Source: Chaetoderma sp. LZ-2023a (lineage: Eukaryota; Mollusca; Caudofoveata; Chaetodermatida; Chaetodermatidae). Taken from it: a DNA stretch of 64,000 bases. Positions within the stretch are counted from its first letter, which is position 1. The number at the start of each line of letters is the position of its first letter. The notes under the pieces are model-generated. The model had not been told where the DNA came from. It saw only the letters and a list, made by a program, of their open reading frames with translations, and made no database searches. Shown piece by piece: positions 11,881-22,345 of this stretch. The position numbers were made by a program, and so were the translations under genes. The DNA is taken from positions 83,315,647-83,379,646 of the forward strand of contig CM067366.1 of assembly GCA_034401795.1 (NCBI GenBank). The letters run 5' to 3'.

Positions 11881-12109
11881 CATCCTGCCAAGAAATGAAA
11901 GGGTGTGTGATACAGCTTGCAGCAACTTTAGAGCAGTGCACTAGCCTATCCCATAGCAATAGACTAAATTGTTATACCCAGTAACTGCAGTGGCTGGCAG
12001 GATTTCGTTAACTATACATGCATGTTTCGCTACTGTTTTGCAATGTCAATGAGCGGTTTGTCCTAGATTGCTGATTCAATAGTAACATGATTTTTCATAT
12101 TTGCTGTTT

Positions 12110-12625
12110 GGTAGTAATGCGTAAGACGTACAAAGACATCATCCGTGTCATCCGAGCCAACTGCTATCTCAGTTCGCCCATCGGTTCGAGCACCCATCAT
12201 TAGACGCTATCTTCTTAGCAAGGATCTTATATGCCTCTTCGTATGTTATTCAGAGGTTCTTTCTTTTTCTCGAGTGTGAAGTCCATGTCGTCGGCATATT
12301 CCAACTCTAGCGGCATACGCAGTATGGACACAATGGGGAGGGGTTGGCTTGTGGAATTCCCCGCATAGATTTCAATGCGGCAGCAAGGCAACTGCTGAAA
12401 AGCACATAGGATAGGCCATACCCCGTGGGGAGGCAATTGATGTCTCAAACTCTACAGACCTAACTAACTTGACTCATACTCTCAGCACTAGTCGTAGCTC
12501 ATCTTCCTTGAAACTGGCCTGACGTAGTACATCTATGATCTTTGCGCATTTAACTGTGTCGAAGGCTCGTGGCATGTCAATTTCGTTGAAATCAGTGTTT
12601 GGATATGACTACTGACATAATCATG
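12110..12625 (-). pseudogene. Non-LTR reverse transcriptase fragment
   Basis: Reading from about 12600 downwards, the minus strand gives D-F-N-E-I-D-M-P-R-A-F-D-T-V-K (RT motif with catalytic Asp), then I-I-D-V-L-R-Q-A-S-F-K-E-D-E-L. After frame breaks it gives L-E-L-E-Y-A-D-D-M-D-F, the YADD catalytic box, and E-K-K-K-E-P-L-N-N-I-R. The order and spacing fit the palm of a LINE polymerase. Several frame changes and stops show it is dead. No endonuclease, 5' end or 3' end was recognised. It is a different LINE from the one at 59 kb, judging by the residues around the box. Confidence 0.75.
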
Positions 12626-14640
12626 CGTTGAGCCCATACACTGGTTGCGCAGCTGCGTCCACATTTAAAGCCACTTTGATATGATCCGGTGAAGACATCG
12701 ATCTTGTCAAACTTGTTGCTACTCCAGAGCTATTGTCGATCTCGACGTGGGCAGCTCCATCTTCAATCAGAATCAATTTATGGCTATGTGTATGTGCCTG
12801 GAATGACTTACACCCGGTTAAATGGGTGATAACAAGGCCTCTAAGCCGCTGTTTCTTATTTCCAGACATTCGATACTGTTTCCGGCGGTGTTAACTTGTT
12901 ATTCAACTGTAAATGGTGGACTTGCTCCAGTAGATCGTGCACGTCTCGTAGCGCTCTCTGTACTAGCATAGTACCGATCGAATACTATATGTGTACATCA
13001 GCCATTTCCAATCTCCTTGCAATGGCGTATTTCGTGTTTATTGCATAGTCCTCAACTGTGTCATCCAGGATCCAGGAGATTACTCAAGTAGTGCCAAGCC
13101 ATGTATGATGGAGACGATAATGTTCCTAGATGTCCTTGCCGATACAACGACGATTTCGATGTAGCTATTCTGATTTCTCTTAGGAATCCCCAAACTGGTG
13201 TCAAGCCATGCATGATGGAGACGACAATGTTACTAGATATTTTCGTGAATACTCCCATTTCTTTTGTCGACTCAACTATTAACATTGGGACTGGTGATAA
13301 GTAGTGTGAAAGGAATCCTTCGTATTAACTTCGCGATCACACACAGAAGATTCTCGAGTAAAAGATGTCGGTGCTATACACTTTAGCGTCTCCGATATTG
13401 ACATGTTTGTTACTACCATGGTAAGCACATCTTTCTGAATGGTCTCATGTAAGCTACCTGGGAATTTATGACTGAAGTCATTCATCTGATCGAGCCCTAT
13501 ATATTCAGCCCGCATCCTGGACTTTGACTGTAGAGATTTCATATTTTCCTGTTACGATGTTAAGCGTAATATCTGGGTGATTCTCTAGATTGATAGGTCG
13601 GATATGATTGATTCATTACTCGAGTTTTTCCCTAACGGATTCTCTGTCCCTCCTGCCATTATATATTCTTGTGTTTCGTCACTCTGTGTTTGTCAACAGA
13701 TGCACTGGTATTTTCAATCTTGTAACCCGTGTTTTGCTCCAAATGATTGCAAGCATGAAGACCATATGCCCACACCTTTAGCCTCTCAGGCATCAATGTT
13801 ATATCAATTATTGAACCGGGAGCATGAGCTGTCTCGACAAACATGTCACTTCAACTATCATTCCACAAGCCATGCTGATGTCTCATGTGTCATGATATGC
13901 TCTCCCTTCCTGAACAGAGAAAAAACCTCTTTTGGAAATGACGTCATGGACTGTAGGTAACAGTTACCATATCTCGCATGGTCCACCAGGCGCAAAGAAG
14001 TACGCAATCATTTTGCAGCAGCCAATCGCCATTTAGGTCCACCCTCGCAAACATCATGAGCATGGAGGATGGCTTGACCATACGTCCACCCACAGCTGGT
14101 ATTATTGCTCTTTTTGGCTAGTTCTTCTAGAGAACCGTCATCAAATCCCCTTTGCACTCTTGATTCGAATACGTAGTCATAAAGAGCGCCTTGGAGCATT
14201 TCCACGGAACCCATACTTAATGCTCGAATGTTCAGAGGAACCTTTTCCTAGTCAGTGGCTATTAAAGAGATAGAGGTTCCGTAACCACAGCAATCCATTG
14301 ATATTATAGGTGCAAAAATCATCATAGCATATTTCAAATTCGATTGATAACAATGAAATTTTCAGATATATGGTTTAATCACACATTTTTTTCTTGGCAA
14401 CCAGCAAAATTAATATGCCGAGGAAATCTAGTTTCAATATTATATGTTAAATAAATGTTGCCATGACCGGGCCATGACGCCAATTTTAAGACCCTTTTCC
14501 AGATTTGCAGCTAGACTATATAGCTTACTTAAAGTAATTCATAGGTGTATCGTATGGATGCATTGCATCAGGCCAAATTGTTCGCACTCATAGATGAAAA
14601 TATACACGCTAATTGAGCTCTCGAAGGCCGCCTGATGAAT
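12626..14640. other. No recognised gene
   Basis: Moderate-GC sequence with many short frames on both strands and none recognised. A stretch of about 50 bp (AAGCCATGTATGATGGAGAC) recurs in diverged form about 100 bp on (13096 and 13203), a small tandem duplication. Confidence 0.4.
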
Positions 14641-15010
14641 GGAGGAATCCAGTTTTAGCTATGACCCGCCCATCTCTAGCTAAGCTGCACCATGCCTCGA
14701 CCGTGTTTCGATCAATTGATCTATACACTAACTGAATCTCAATTTCCAGACAAGTAAGTTGTTGGATAATTTGAAACTAATTTGATCTATGGCCGCAATG
14801 GCGCCCAATCAAATTATAGTTTCGAAATATGCAAACACGTGTTTATTAAAAAATAGGGACAGCTCGTGTAACTTAACGAACTATTAAAGTTTAAAGACTG
14901 ACTATTTCTCTCCATCATGATTGTGGAATGTGACATCAACCTATATGTGACGTAGTTGATAATGACGTCATATCATTGATCTATCAAATGGATTCATCAA
15001 TTTTGATATA
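14641..15010. repeat. MITE family A copy
   Basis: Order: TTTTAGCTATGACCCGCCCA, CTCTAGCTAAGCT, a GATCAATTGATC-like segment, then TCAATTTCCAGACAAGTAAG. Next come the core hairpin (TTGAAACTAATTTGAT ... CAATCAAATTATAGTTTCGA, about 14770-14827) and a tail with GTGACGTAGTTGATAATGAC and TGACGTCA. Confidence 0.75.
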
Positions 15011-15413
15011 GTGAATGTAAACAACATATATTATCGATAGATCTTTGGTTGGAGGAGTACGGAATGTGAAAGCATATGAGCATTACTGAGTACCTACTGA
15101 GTCATGCAGTATTTTCATCTTCGATGGTTCATCAGCGAACCATAGGTTTTTTTTAGCATGGGTGTCCATGTGTCACTTGTTACCTCTAGGACAAACAGGG
15201 AACAATTTGATTGGATATCTGGGATACGCTGAACCAAATAGTCAACATGATGGCATTACTCATATTATGAACAGGTACCGAACTATAGTAGTAAGGCTAA
15301 TGATTGGTGGTGGGGTTGATGCTGGTTGTGGTAGTGGTGCTGGTGACGGCGGCGCTAGAGGCGGCGGCGTTGGTGGTGCTGCTGTTGCTGATGTTGGTGG
15401 CTATGATGTTAGT

Positions 15414-15417
15414 AGTG

Positions 15418-15491
<74 letters not shown>

Positions 15492-15543
15492 TGTAGTAGT
15501 AGTAGTATTAGTAGCGGTAGTAGTAGTAGTAGTAGTAGTAGTC

Positions 15544-15591
<48 letters not shown>

Positions 15592-15620
15592 ATAATAGTA
15601 GAGGTAATAATAGTAGTAGT
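15414..15620. repeat. (AGT)n array upstream of LINE copy 2
   Basis: AGT triplets with scattered variants (TGT, ATT, GGT, CGT). It ends directly at CGAAGTAAACGCACGCG, the shared LINE 5' end. Confidence 0.95.
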
Positions 15621-16299
15621 CGAAGTAAACGCACGCGTTTATTGAGCTCTGCAATTGCTGCCCGAATTTGCTTGTTTCTAGCGCGATTTTGTAGATAAAT
15701 TTCGTACATCTATTTCGTATTAGTATTTTGTTTAATTTGTAAATTCTTGTCTTGGTTGGAGCGGATTTTGTGTCTCCATTTTCTAAAGGCACTCCTCTTA
15801 GCTGGTGTTTTCAGCCATTTAATAGGCCTCCTCTTACTGTGGTCAATGCAATATATTTCTCCCAGCACCAGTACACTATTTCTATAGTTCGTTGGCTAGC
15901 TCATTATATTTGGCAAGATCGCTTGAGGGAGTAGATTTAATTCCTTTGTCATGTGTAAGCGCAAGCCTAGTTCTTTGATTATATGAATCTATATAGTCAG
16001 TTGGCTGTCCCCGGTCAACTCGAACAGACTAACAAATATATGGCTGTGCTATCTATTCATATATTTATTAGTATACTTTAGGAAACCACTCTAATCGGTT
16101 AGGTGTTAGTGAACTACTTAATAAGTGGTTCAAACTAACAAATATACGACTGTACTATCTATTCGTATATTTGTGGTTCAAAAGTGGACACTAGTTATTT
16201 AGTGTTTAGCTCTTTCCCTGACGTCTTGGTATTATATATTTGTATTATTCCGCATTATATATTGTAGTAGTATGGTTTTCCTCTTTTTTTTAAAACACC
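15621..16299 (+). other. 5' UTR of LINE copy 2
   Basis: Nearly colinear with 62858-63540, from CGAAGTRAACGCACGCGTTT to TTAAAACACCATGGCAACCT. It includes two related hairpins (ACAAATATACGA...TCGTATATTTGT at about 16136-16173, and a diverged upstream version at about 16033-16072) and an AAGTGGTT-type inverted repeat. Regulation is unknown. LINE 5' UTRs usually hold the internal promoter. Confidence 0.8.
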
Positions 16300-16355
16300 A
16301 TGGCAACCTCCTATAAACGTACCATGAGTCTTAAAATCACGACAAAGGCCTGGGC
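16300..16355 (+). pseudogene. LINE copy 2 ORF1 start, truncated by insertion
   Basis: The first codons give M-A-T-S-Y-K-R-T-M-S-L-K-I-T-T-K-A-W-A-V. This matches the start of the 63541 copy (M-A-T-Y-K-H-I-L-S-L-K-I-T-T-K). Homology stops at 16356, where AGTAGTAGGGTCGGAGTC begins an inverted-repeat structure. No further ORF1 sequence is found downstream in this locus. Confidence 0.8.
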
Positions 16356-16599
16356 AGTAGTAGGGTCGGAGTCAAAAAGATACTACCTCCCTCAACTGGC
16401 AGCCACTCGGCGACCGTGGCCCCCACCGCCCTCTCAATCCCTGGGGCATAGGGTTGTTGAGACATGTGGTTGGTGTATGCCTCTAGATGGAAATGGGAGC
16501 TATGCCTCATGGATTGAGAGTGCGGTGGCGGCCACCACGGATCGCCGAACGGCTGCCAGTTGAGGGAGGTAGTATCATTTTGACTCCGACCCTACTACT
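16356..16599. repeat. 244-bp foldback made of two inverted terminal sequences
   Basis: The left end AGTAGTAGGGTCGGAGTCAA is mirrored at the right end as TTGACTCCGACCCTACTACT. The mirrored arms extend about 90 bp, through the CTCCCTCAACTGGCAGCC and CTCTCAATCC blocks. It looks like two copies of one element terminus joined head to head. Termini beginning AGT are consistent with Polinton/Maverick ends. Confidence 0.75.
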
Positions 16600-16735
16600 A
16601 GTCAAAATGATACCACCTCCCTCAACTGGCAGCCGTCCGTGGCCCCACCGCCCTCTCAATCCCTGGGGCATAGGGTTGTTGAGACATGTGGTTGGTGTAT
16701 GCCTCTAGATGGAGATGGTATTATGTAGGCTCAGA
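16600..16735. repeat. Second direct copy of the element terminus
   Basis: AGTCAAAATGATACCACCTC onward repeats 16369-16497, including CCCTCTCAATCCCTGGGGCA and GTGGTTGGTGTATGCCTCTA. It starts inside the terminus, lacking the first 14 or so bases. It leads directly into the coding block. Confidence 0.75.
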
Positions 16736-17130
16736 CAAACACGTAGTCTCTGCCAGAGTCGCATAGGTATGATGGGACCACCCATAGTGTCTTCCATCTA
16801 CCTTGAGAACGCTCACCTGGTGGGATGCTAAAATGCTTAGCATTTGCCCCACGGCAGACTCTGGCATGTTCACATGTTACACAGAGAATCCGGTACTGAG
16901 CAGGTGTCTCCAGCAGAAAACCACGTCCTACCCTCTCCACACCATAGAAGTGGCAGACAGACTCGATCTCTTCACATGGGTGAAAGCGGTCGTAAATGTT
17001 TCTCCGCAAGGGGTCGACCCAGGAATTCTACTGGGGGTCATCCGGGATGTGGGCCCACTTGGCATCCAATATCATGGCAGTCTCAGCGCCCTGTGCCACT
17101 GCTGTAGACACCAGCACGAACAGTATGATG
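16731..17130 (-). pseudogene. Polinton-block unidentified gene 1
   Basis: A minus-strand coding-like stretch next to the terminus. It has one in-frame stop at about 17028. Visible segments are A-M-I-L-D-A-K-W-A-H-I-P-D-D-P, then D-R-F-H-P-C-E-E-I-E-S-V-C-H-F-Y, and a cysteine/histidine-bearing end (C-V-T-C-E-H-A-R-V-C). Four closely spaced Cys and one His could bind metal. I do not recognise the family. The overlapping plus-strand frame at 16803-17150 looks like a shadow. Confidence 0.35.
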
Positions 17131-17140
17131 AGAATAATGG

Positions 17141-17951
17141 CTATGCATGAAGAGTTAAACTGATCAGAGTGAACCCCTCGAGAAATATCTGTGCCAGATC
17201 GAGCCCTGTTCTATCCGGATCGATAGTGATCTTCCTTCCCTCAGGGGCAGGGGCTAGCTGCTTGACTCTGCTGCCAGCTAAGAAACGTAGCTCTAGGACC
17301 ATATGAGTCATTTGCGGGCTAGTTAGTCCGACTCGCCGAAGCAGTTTAACAGCACCCTTGGCTTTGGAGACATGTGACACACCATCTACCCATAGGATGC
17401 CCTCCTGCAGCTTAACAGCTTCTTCTGGTCCATCGTATGGACGACATGGCAGGAGCTTTCCACATGTAACCCCAATCCGGTGACCCACCCTCGTCAGGGA
17501 GACACCTTCACCTATGTGGGTGAGGAAGGATGATCCCCGATTATAGAGCTTTAGAACCGTCCCATCCGTTTTCACAACAGTGGAGAGGGGAGTAACACCT
17601 ATGTCAATGACTGCGGGAGGCCTATATAGTGGCAACCATGTTTGCCAGTCACCACCAGGTCCAGCGCGGTACCACACTTCATTCTTCTCAAACATGAACT
17701 GGACCTTTTTTGCCAGGTCAATAGCAGACCCTCATGTGTCATCGGCGGCCATTGCTCGAATAGGGTTTGACCAGATGAAAGCCGACGTCGAGGGTGCTGA
17801 TGTCTGCCACCTCTGTATCCGAGACCTCTATCAATGGCTCGAGGATGTACTTCCTCTTCGGGAAATCGTACCGAAACATGATCTTGTGGCCATCTATGTT
17901 GCAACCCAGGCACGCCTTCAGCACATCCTTGAGGTCTGTGAGCAGCTCCAC
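17141..17951 (-). pseudogene. Polinton-block unidentified gene 2, frameshifted
   Basis: Two minus-strand frames join by a frameshift near 17740-17700. The upstream part (from 17951) reads M-E-L-L-T-D-L-K-D-V-L-K-A and E-V-A-D-I-S-T-L-D-V-G-F-H. The downstream part (17695-17141) reads G-G-D-W-Q-T-W-L-P-L-Y and L-K-L-Y-N-R-G-S-S-F-L-T and ends L-E-G-F-T-L-I-S. The beta-rich, aromatic composition would suit a structural protein, but that is a guess. The plus-strand frame across 17580-18092 is probably a shadow. Confidence 0.4.
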
Positions 17952-18522
17952 CCTATCACCACCAATGGGTGGAGGGAGAATGCCTTTGAGTTTGCTTCGT
18001 ACTGTAGGGCGAATGACTTTCCATCACTCTCTTCTACCTTGGCAGCATCAACTGCATACATATCTGCCAGGTCAGAAAGACCAGTCGAGTGAGCAAATAT
18101 GGGTTCGATAGCATGCTATAGGAGGGATTTAAACATGAGATATAACCATGCCGATTGTCCGACTGCTGCTCTCCGGTAGTGAGAACGTAATTTTACCCTC
18201 TCTGGAGGGGAGACGGGTGGCACAGTGCGTGTAGAATGGGTCCACTCGAGGTGCCCCAGCGGGGCACACCATACATACACGCCGATGTGCTACATCAACG
18301 TCCGGGCAGTGCACACAGCAGCTCACTGGTAGAAGTCGGCTGGGACATGATAGAGTATCTCCCAGGTACCAACAGCAACCTATGGATAGCTATCAGTCCT
18401 AGCCTGTTCACACCTGTAAATCACCTGTTTGACAGCCCTTCCATTAACATATATGGCAGCATGGATGGGATATCAGACGCCCATTTAAGGTTTACACTCT
18501 TATTACTCATTGACCTGACGAC

Positions 18523-18770
18523 AACATGATATCACACAAAGGAATATCTGACCTTTGGCGAGATGATGAACCCAATAGAGGGTTGCCCAAAGGCCTTACA
18601 CAAACAGATGCTCGCACAGCAACAGATCTGTCAACAAGAAGGAGAGTGACTAAAGCGGGAGAGCTGGTATCAACAGGCTGCCAGCAAGGCAAGGAGGCGA
18701 AGGAACAGTGAAGGTTCCCGATACTGGCAAGCCCTCCTGGAGGAGAGTAAGCGGGATGCAGGAGTTTGAC
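18523..18770 (+). pseudogene. Polinton-block small basic protein remnant
   Basis: The plus-strand frame reads Y-H-T-K-E-Y-L-T-F-G-E-M-M-N-P-I, then A-L-H-K-Q-M-L-A-Q-Q-Q-I-C-Q-Q-E-G, one stop, then a lysine/arginine-rich helix-like run (A-S-K-A-R-R-R-R-N-S-E-G) and A-L-L-E-E-S-K-R-D-A-G-V. Its basic charge is compatible with DNA binding. The family is not recognised. It abuts the next, acidic gene. Confidence 0.35.
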
Positions 18771-19065
18771 AGACGACGATGAGCCAGATGCCTTCACATA
18801 TGACGATGAGCCAGGTGTCTTCGCAGACGAGGCTGGGCCAGATGTCATACAGTGGGAAGAGGAGATGGCGCAGGAGTGTACGATCAAGAAAGACATCCAG
18901 TGGCAGACCTACTATCTTGGTCATAAGGTGACGTTCCAGATGTCATGTCTCAGAAAGCTACTGGCACCCAATATAGTGCTGGATGACAACTTTCTAAGAA
19001 ACGTCTGTTTCGACGCTAAAAAGCTGGCACGGTTCGCCAGGCTCTCCAAAATGAACCTTCTATGA
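18766..19065 (+). CDS. Polinton-block acidic hypothetical protein
   Basis: A 99-codon open frame. It begins with an aspartate/glutamate-rich segment in which D-D-D-E-P and Y-D-D-E-P recur. It continues K-D-I-Q-W-Q-T-Y-Y-L-G-H-K-V-T-F and ends in a basic K-K-L-A-R-F-A-R-L-S-K. It has no membrane segment and no recognised domain. It overlaps the end of the preceding basic reading frame by a few bases. Its size and its uninterrupted state make it one of the better-preserved units of the block, but it may equally be a truncated gene. Confidence 0.4.
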   Translation: MTDDDEPDAFTYDDEPGVFADEAGPDVIQWEEEMAQECTIKKDIQWQTYYLGHKVTFQMSCLRKLLAPNIVLDDNFLRNVCFDAKKLARFARLSKMNLL

Positions 19066-19114
19066 CTCATGAGCAGATTTTGCAGGTGATGCAAGTTTAA
19101 TCTTCAGGTATACT

Positions 19115-19756
19115 ATGGCAAAATCAGAGTGGCGGAAGCAACCAGAACTATACCCCTCCCTGACTGATGGGGGTGGTACAGTACACGGCTGGCGACTCCA
19201 GCAGATAGATGCCATCAGGCAGAATCTCGTCCATGAGGCAGAAAAGCACAGCAGAACGCACAGGCGATATAAGACAGCCTACAACGTCCTCGCGCATACA
19301 ACCACTGCTGCGGGTGATATTTGAGCCAGTGCTGGTGTGGCAGCTGTGGCCACCCTCGCTACAGGGGTGGGTGCCATCCTCGCCATCCCGCTGGGTGGCG
19401 TGACACTAGCTACCACTGTCTTGGCCACTGGCTTGGTGTTGGGGCAGCGGCAGATCACAAGGAGGCTGGAGAAGCATACTAAGTACGTGACACTGGCAGA
19501 GAGTATGCTATGGACTATCGACGAGTCTGTCAGCAAAGCTCTCGAGGATGGACAGGTCACTGATGAAGAGTACCACCATATATTGAAGGTCCAAGCCCTG
19601 TACCACATAGAGAAACCTAAAGTGCGACAGCAATACCTCAAAGGCTCCAGCGGGTGGGTTGATATAGGGGAGCTAAAAACGAGATGTTATTGCGAGGTCG
19701 CCTCGCTGGTCTCTGGAGTCGAGACGACTACAAATAGTGTGTTACCTGTATGGTAG
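19115..19756 (+). pseudogene. Polinton-type membrane protein with in-frame TGA
   Basis: A single plus-strand frame of 213 codons plus stop, interrupted only by TGA at codon 70 (19322-19324). Residues 1-69 are hydrophilic. From about residue 75 there is a long Ala/Gly/Leu/Val hydrophobic segment (A-A-V-A-T-L-A-T-G-V-G-A-I-L-A-I) suited to one or two membrane passes. A charged helical domain follows (L-E-K-H-T-K-Y-V-T-L-A-E-S; S-K-A-L-E-D-G-Q-V-T-D-E-E-Y). From recall, similar proteins occur in invertebrate Maverick elements. Their role is not known to me. Its 3' end overlaps the start of the next gene in another frame. Confidence 0.6.
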
Positions 19757-20345
19757 CTTTAAGAACACCAGTATAGATGGCCTTCCAACTGAACCTCACG
19801 ACAGTCATCCAGAGCCACCTGCCCACCTGGGTACACCCTTAACTGGCCTGAGAGATCTGTTGTCTGATATACCAGAGCTAACACCATTCTCCATCACAGT
19901 GGATGGACGGTCCTGAACCAGCTTCTCTGTCAACCCACGACTGCTGACCAACCGCCCCATCACAATCAAGGATGTGAAGCAAGCTCATACTTGGATGGCT
20001 GCTCCACGCCTCTCATACTGGAATCAGCAGCTGAACTTTGCCGTGTGGTGTGCCATGGCAGGATGTGGAGTAAGTTCCACCCAGCTTCACTCCTATTCTG
20101 GGACTCCTGAAGCTGTGCTCATTGCCAGCTGTCTCAGATTCCACATGTACTTCACAGTGTGACGAATCCTCCATGAGCTGGGTGCAAGCCTCCCTGATAT
20201 AAACGACTTCGACCCACAGCTCAACAGTCATAGCGTCTCAGTGAGCCAGCAGGCTACAGAGAGAGTTCAGTGCGCGCCCAGACTATCGATGGCATGGTGG
20301 TGACAACAGCAGTCTAGGGGTTATGTACGGTGATCCGAGACGTGA
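19690..20345 (+). pseudogene. Polinton-type conserved protein, possibly capsid, broken
   Basis: Begins M-L-L-R-G-R-L-A-G-L-W-S-R-D-D-Y, overlapping the previous gene. It changes frame, then continues Y-G-S-F-K-N-T-S-I-D-G, G-L-R-D-L-L-S-D-I-P-E-L-T-P-F, a stop near 19915, P-I-T-I-K-D-V-K-Q-A-H-T-W, L-N-F-A-V-W-C-A-M-A-G-C-G-V-S and L-R-F-H-M-Y-F-T-V, followed by a TGA. From position 19982 the coding sequence lies in the left arm of a large palindrome, so its 3' half is duplicated in reverse at 20397-20805. I associate the pattern with a conserved Maverick protein, perhaps a capsid subunit. That role is tentative. Confidence 0.5.
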
Positions 20346-20805
20346 CTACTCAGAATTGCCCTATCGGACACCCTGACGAGTAGGCCATCGGAAGATCGAT
20401 GGCCTACTCGTCAGGGTGTCCGATAGGGGAATCCTGAGTAGTCACGTCTCGGATCACCGTACATAACCCCTAGACTGCTGTTGTCACCACCATGCCATCG
20501 ATAGTCTGGGCGCGCACTGAACTCTCTCTGTAGCCTGCTGGCTCACTGAGACGCTATGACTGTTGAGCTGTGGGTCGAAGTCGTTTATATCAGGGAGGCT
20601 TGCACCCAGCTCATGGAGGATTCGTCACACTGTGAAGTACATGTGGAATCTGAGACAGCTGGCAATGAGCACAGCTTCAGGAGTTCCAGAATAGGAGTGA
20701 AGCTGGGTGGAACTTACTCCACATCCTGCCATGGCACACCACACGGCAAAGTTCAGCTGCTGATTCCAGTATGAGAGGCGTGGAGCAGCCATCCAAGTAT
20801 GAGCT
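19982..20805. repeat. Near-perfect 409-bp palindrome with 6-bp spacer
   Basis: The left arm is 19982-20390 and the right arm 20397-20805, with a spacer of GAAGAT. By eye the arms differ at only about three positions (around 20100/20686 and around 20353-20358/20429-20434). The arms have equal length. Flanking bases lose complementarity immediately outside (GAAGCA on the left against GCAGCC on the right). Confidence 0.93.
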
Positions 20806-20887
20806 GCAGCCAGTCAACACGACACCGCTTCCCGTGGCAACTCTACATGTGGTGTCGGGCCTAGCTATCATGGCACTCTGGATCAGC

Positions 20888-21365
20888 CTACTCCGCCGCT
20901 AGCAAATCAGCTATAAGACTATTCTGACTCTGTACAGTAGCAGTGGGAACCACGGTGAGACACTGAACCAGCTTGGCATGCCCTACAGCCCCTATACATG
21001 CTGCCAACATGCACATCCAAGGGCTGGATGGTTCTACAGTGCATCCTTTTTCCATCTTGTCGTATCGCAGTGCCTTGTACAGCTCTGTATCAGGTGAGGC
21101 CATGGCAGTCTGCAACTGCTGGAACACATCTGACAGATACTCCCGATCCTTGTAGAAACCTTCAGCTCGCAGGAGCTGCTCGACGATACTCCCGATCTAT
21201 CCCTTACCACATCCTAGATAGAGCTTCACAGCTGTCAGCTCCTCTGTCAGCTCAGCACTGGGGAGCAGAGCGAGCTCATCTGGTGTCTTCTTCTTGTAGT
21301 CCTTCAACTCCCTCCGGAAGACATCATAGTACTTCTCACATAGCATGAGAATGGACATGTTTAAG
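20888..21365 (-). pseudogene. Polinton-block unidentified gene 3
   Basis: Reading from about 21362 on the minus strand gives M-S-I-L-M-L-C-E-K-Y-Y-D-V-F-R-R, then E-L-A-L-L-P-S-A-E-L-T-E-E-L, one disruption near 21205, then L-S-D-V-F-Q-Q-L-Q-T-A-M-A-S-P-D. It ends with a cysteine/hydrophobic region and L-I-A-D-L-L-A-A-E. The composition is strongly protein-like and helical. The family is not recognised. The gene is divergent from the small plus-strand gene starting at 21382, with only about 17 bp between starts, so they would share a promoter. Confidence 0.45.
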
Positions 21366-21381
21366 ATGTCTCAATCGAGAG

Positions 21382-21812
21382 ATGAATATTCCTAAGTACC
21401 AACCCGGACACCTGGCAGATGTAGACTGGGAAGATCTTATTATCTCCCTCGACAGGGAATGCAGACGTTTACCCGCATTGTATACTCAGTGCTTAAACAA
21501 TGACGTCAATGGTACAGATCGTGAAGCAACTGCCCGAGAGCCAGGCGAGTCTTCAGAAGGAGGAGAACCTGCTGCGAACCAAGACACAGAAGTTACTGAC
21601 CAAAGTAAAACCCCTGGCGGTCCATGTCGCCAGTAACGTGGACGGCGAATGTGGCCATGGTGAAGAGGACAGGTGGAAATGAGGTTCTTCTTGCCGCCAC
21701 TGTGGCTGTCGTCGCTACAGTGGTGAGTGGGGTGGCCGGGCACTATCTCGGAATAACCAAGGATCGCCCTCAGTGGGGCCTCCTACACTGCTGCCGCCAA
21801 GATCATGGGTGA
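21382..21812 (+). other. Cluster of small overlapping plus-strand frames
   Basis: Three staggered frames. 21382-21636 is acidic (M-N-I-P-K-Y-Q-P-G-H-L-A-D-V-D-W). 21500-21682 is coiled-coil-like and glutamine/lysine-rich (S-Q-A-S-L-Q-K-E-E-N-L-L). The last, ending at 21812, has a hydrophobic segment (V-L-L-A-A-T-V-A-V-V-A-T-V-V) fit for one membrane pass. Overlapping small genes, one with a membrane anchor, fit the compact style of the block. Which are real cannot be decided from sequence alone. Confidence 0.35.
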
Positions 21813-21910
21813 ACGTGTTACACTAATGGAGGCCGCGGTTCTAGGGCTAGCAACGAGTGCAATGGCTGAGATCATCGTAACCTGTGTTTAAAACCTCTGA
21901 ATAGTGAGAG

Positions 21911-22345
21911 ATGGATCACGAGACCCCTGCAGCATATGAGGCATTGCATGCCAGAGGGCGGTGTGTAGCCCGTAGTCGAGCACGCAGACTGAGGTTTGCC
22001 AAAGCCCAGGAATAGTGGACCGCCCACAAGGCGTTCCCTGCAGAGAGGGCCAGTACCCTGAGCACTGCTACCTATTCCCTTGGCTGACTGCGTGGTCCTC
22101 CTATGCCCAACTATTTCACTGGGGTTATGACTAGTAGGTTTAAGCCGTCTGTATATAGCACTATGACTCTGTCACTCACAGACCTAGAAAGCAAAGAGCT
22201 ACGCGATCTTGCTCACTTGGGTGGGGCACGCCTCGGTTCAGAGGACATTGTTGCCCCTATCTCCTTCCTAGACTTCGATGAGAAGGGAGACCCACGGGAA
22301 ATCCGAGGTACCATCCCAGCCCGAGATTTCATCATGATACGGTAG
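21911..22345 (+). pseudogene. Polinton-block unidentified gene 4, two stops
   Basis: One plus-strand frame starting M-D-H-E-T-P-A-A-Y-E-A-L-H-A-R. An arginine-rich segment follows (R-S-R-A-R-R-L-R-F-A-K-A). It is broken by TAG near 22013 and TGA near 22085, then continues M-P-N-Y-F-T-G-V-M-T-S and S-M-like S-L-T-D-L-E-S-K-E-L-R-D-L-A-H-L-G to F-I-M-I-R. The reading frame is consistent across the stops, so this is decay and not separate genes. Possible further exon-less sequence in another frame (K-I-G-T-I-G-L-S-N-I-T-I-D-G at about 22490) may be its continuation or the next gene. Confidence 0.45.

Noticed and set aside
20556-20774. 72-codon plus-strand frame identical to a minus-strand frame at 20013-20231
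   Set aside because: Both are the antisense of the capsid-like gene, duplicated by the palindrome. It is not a separate gene.
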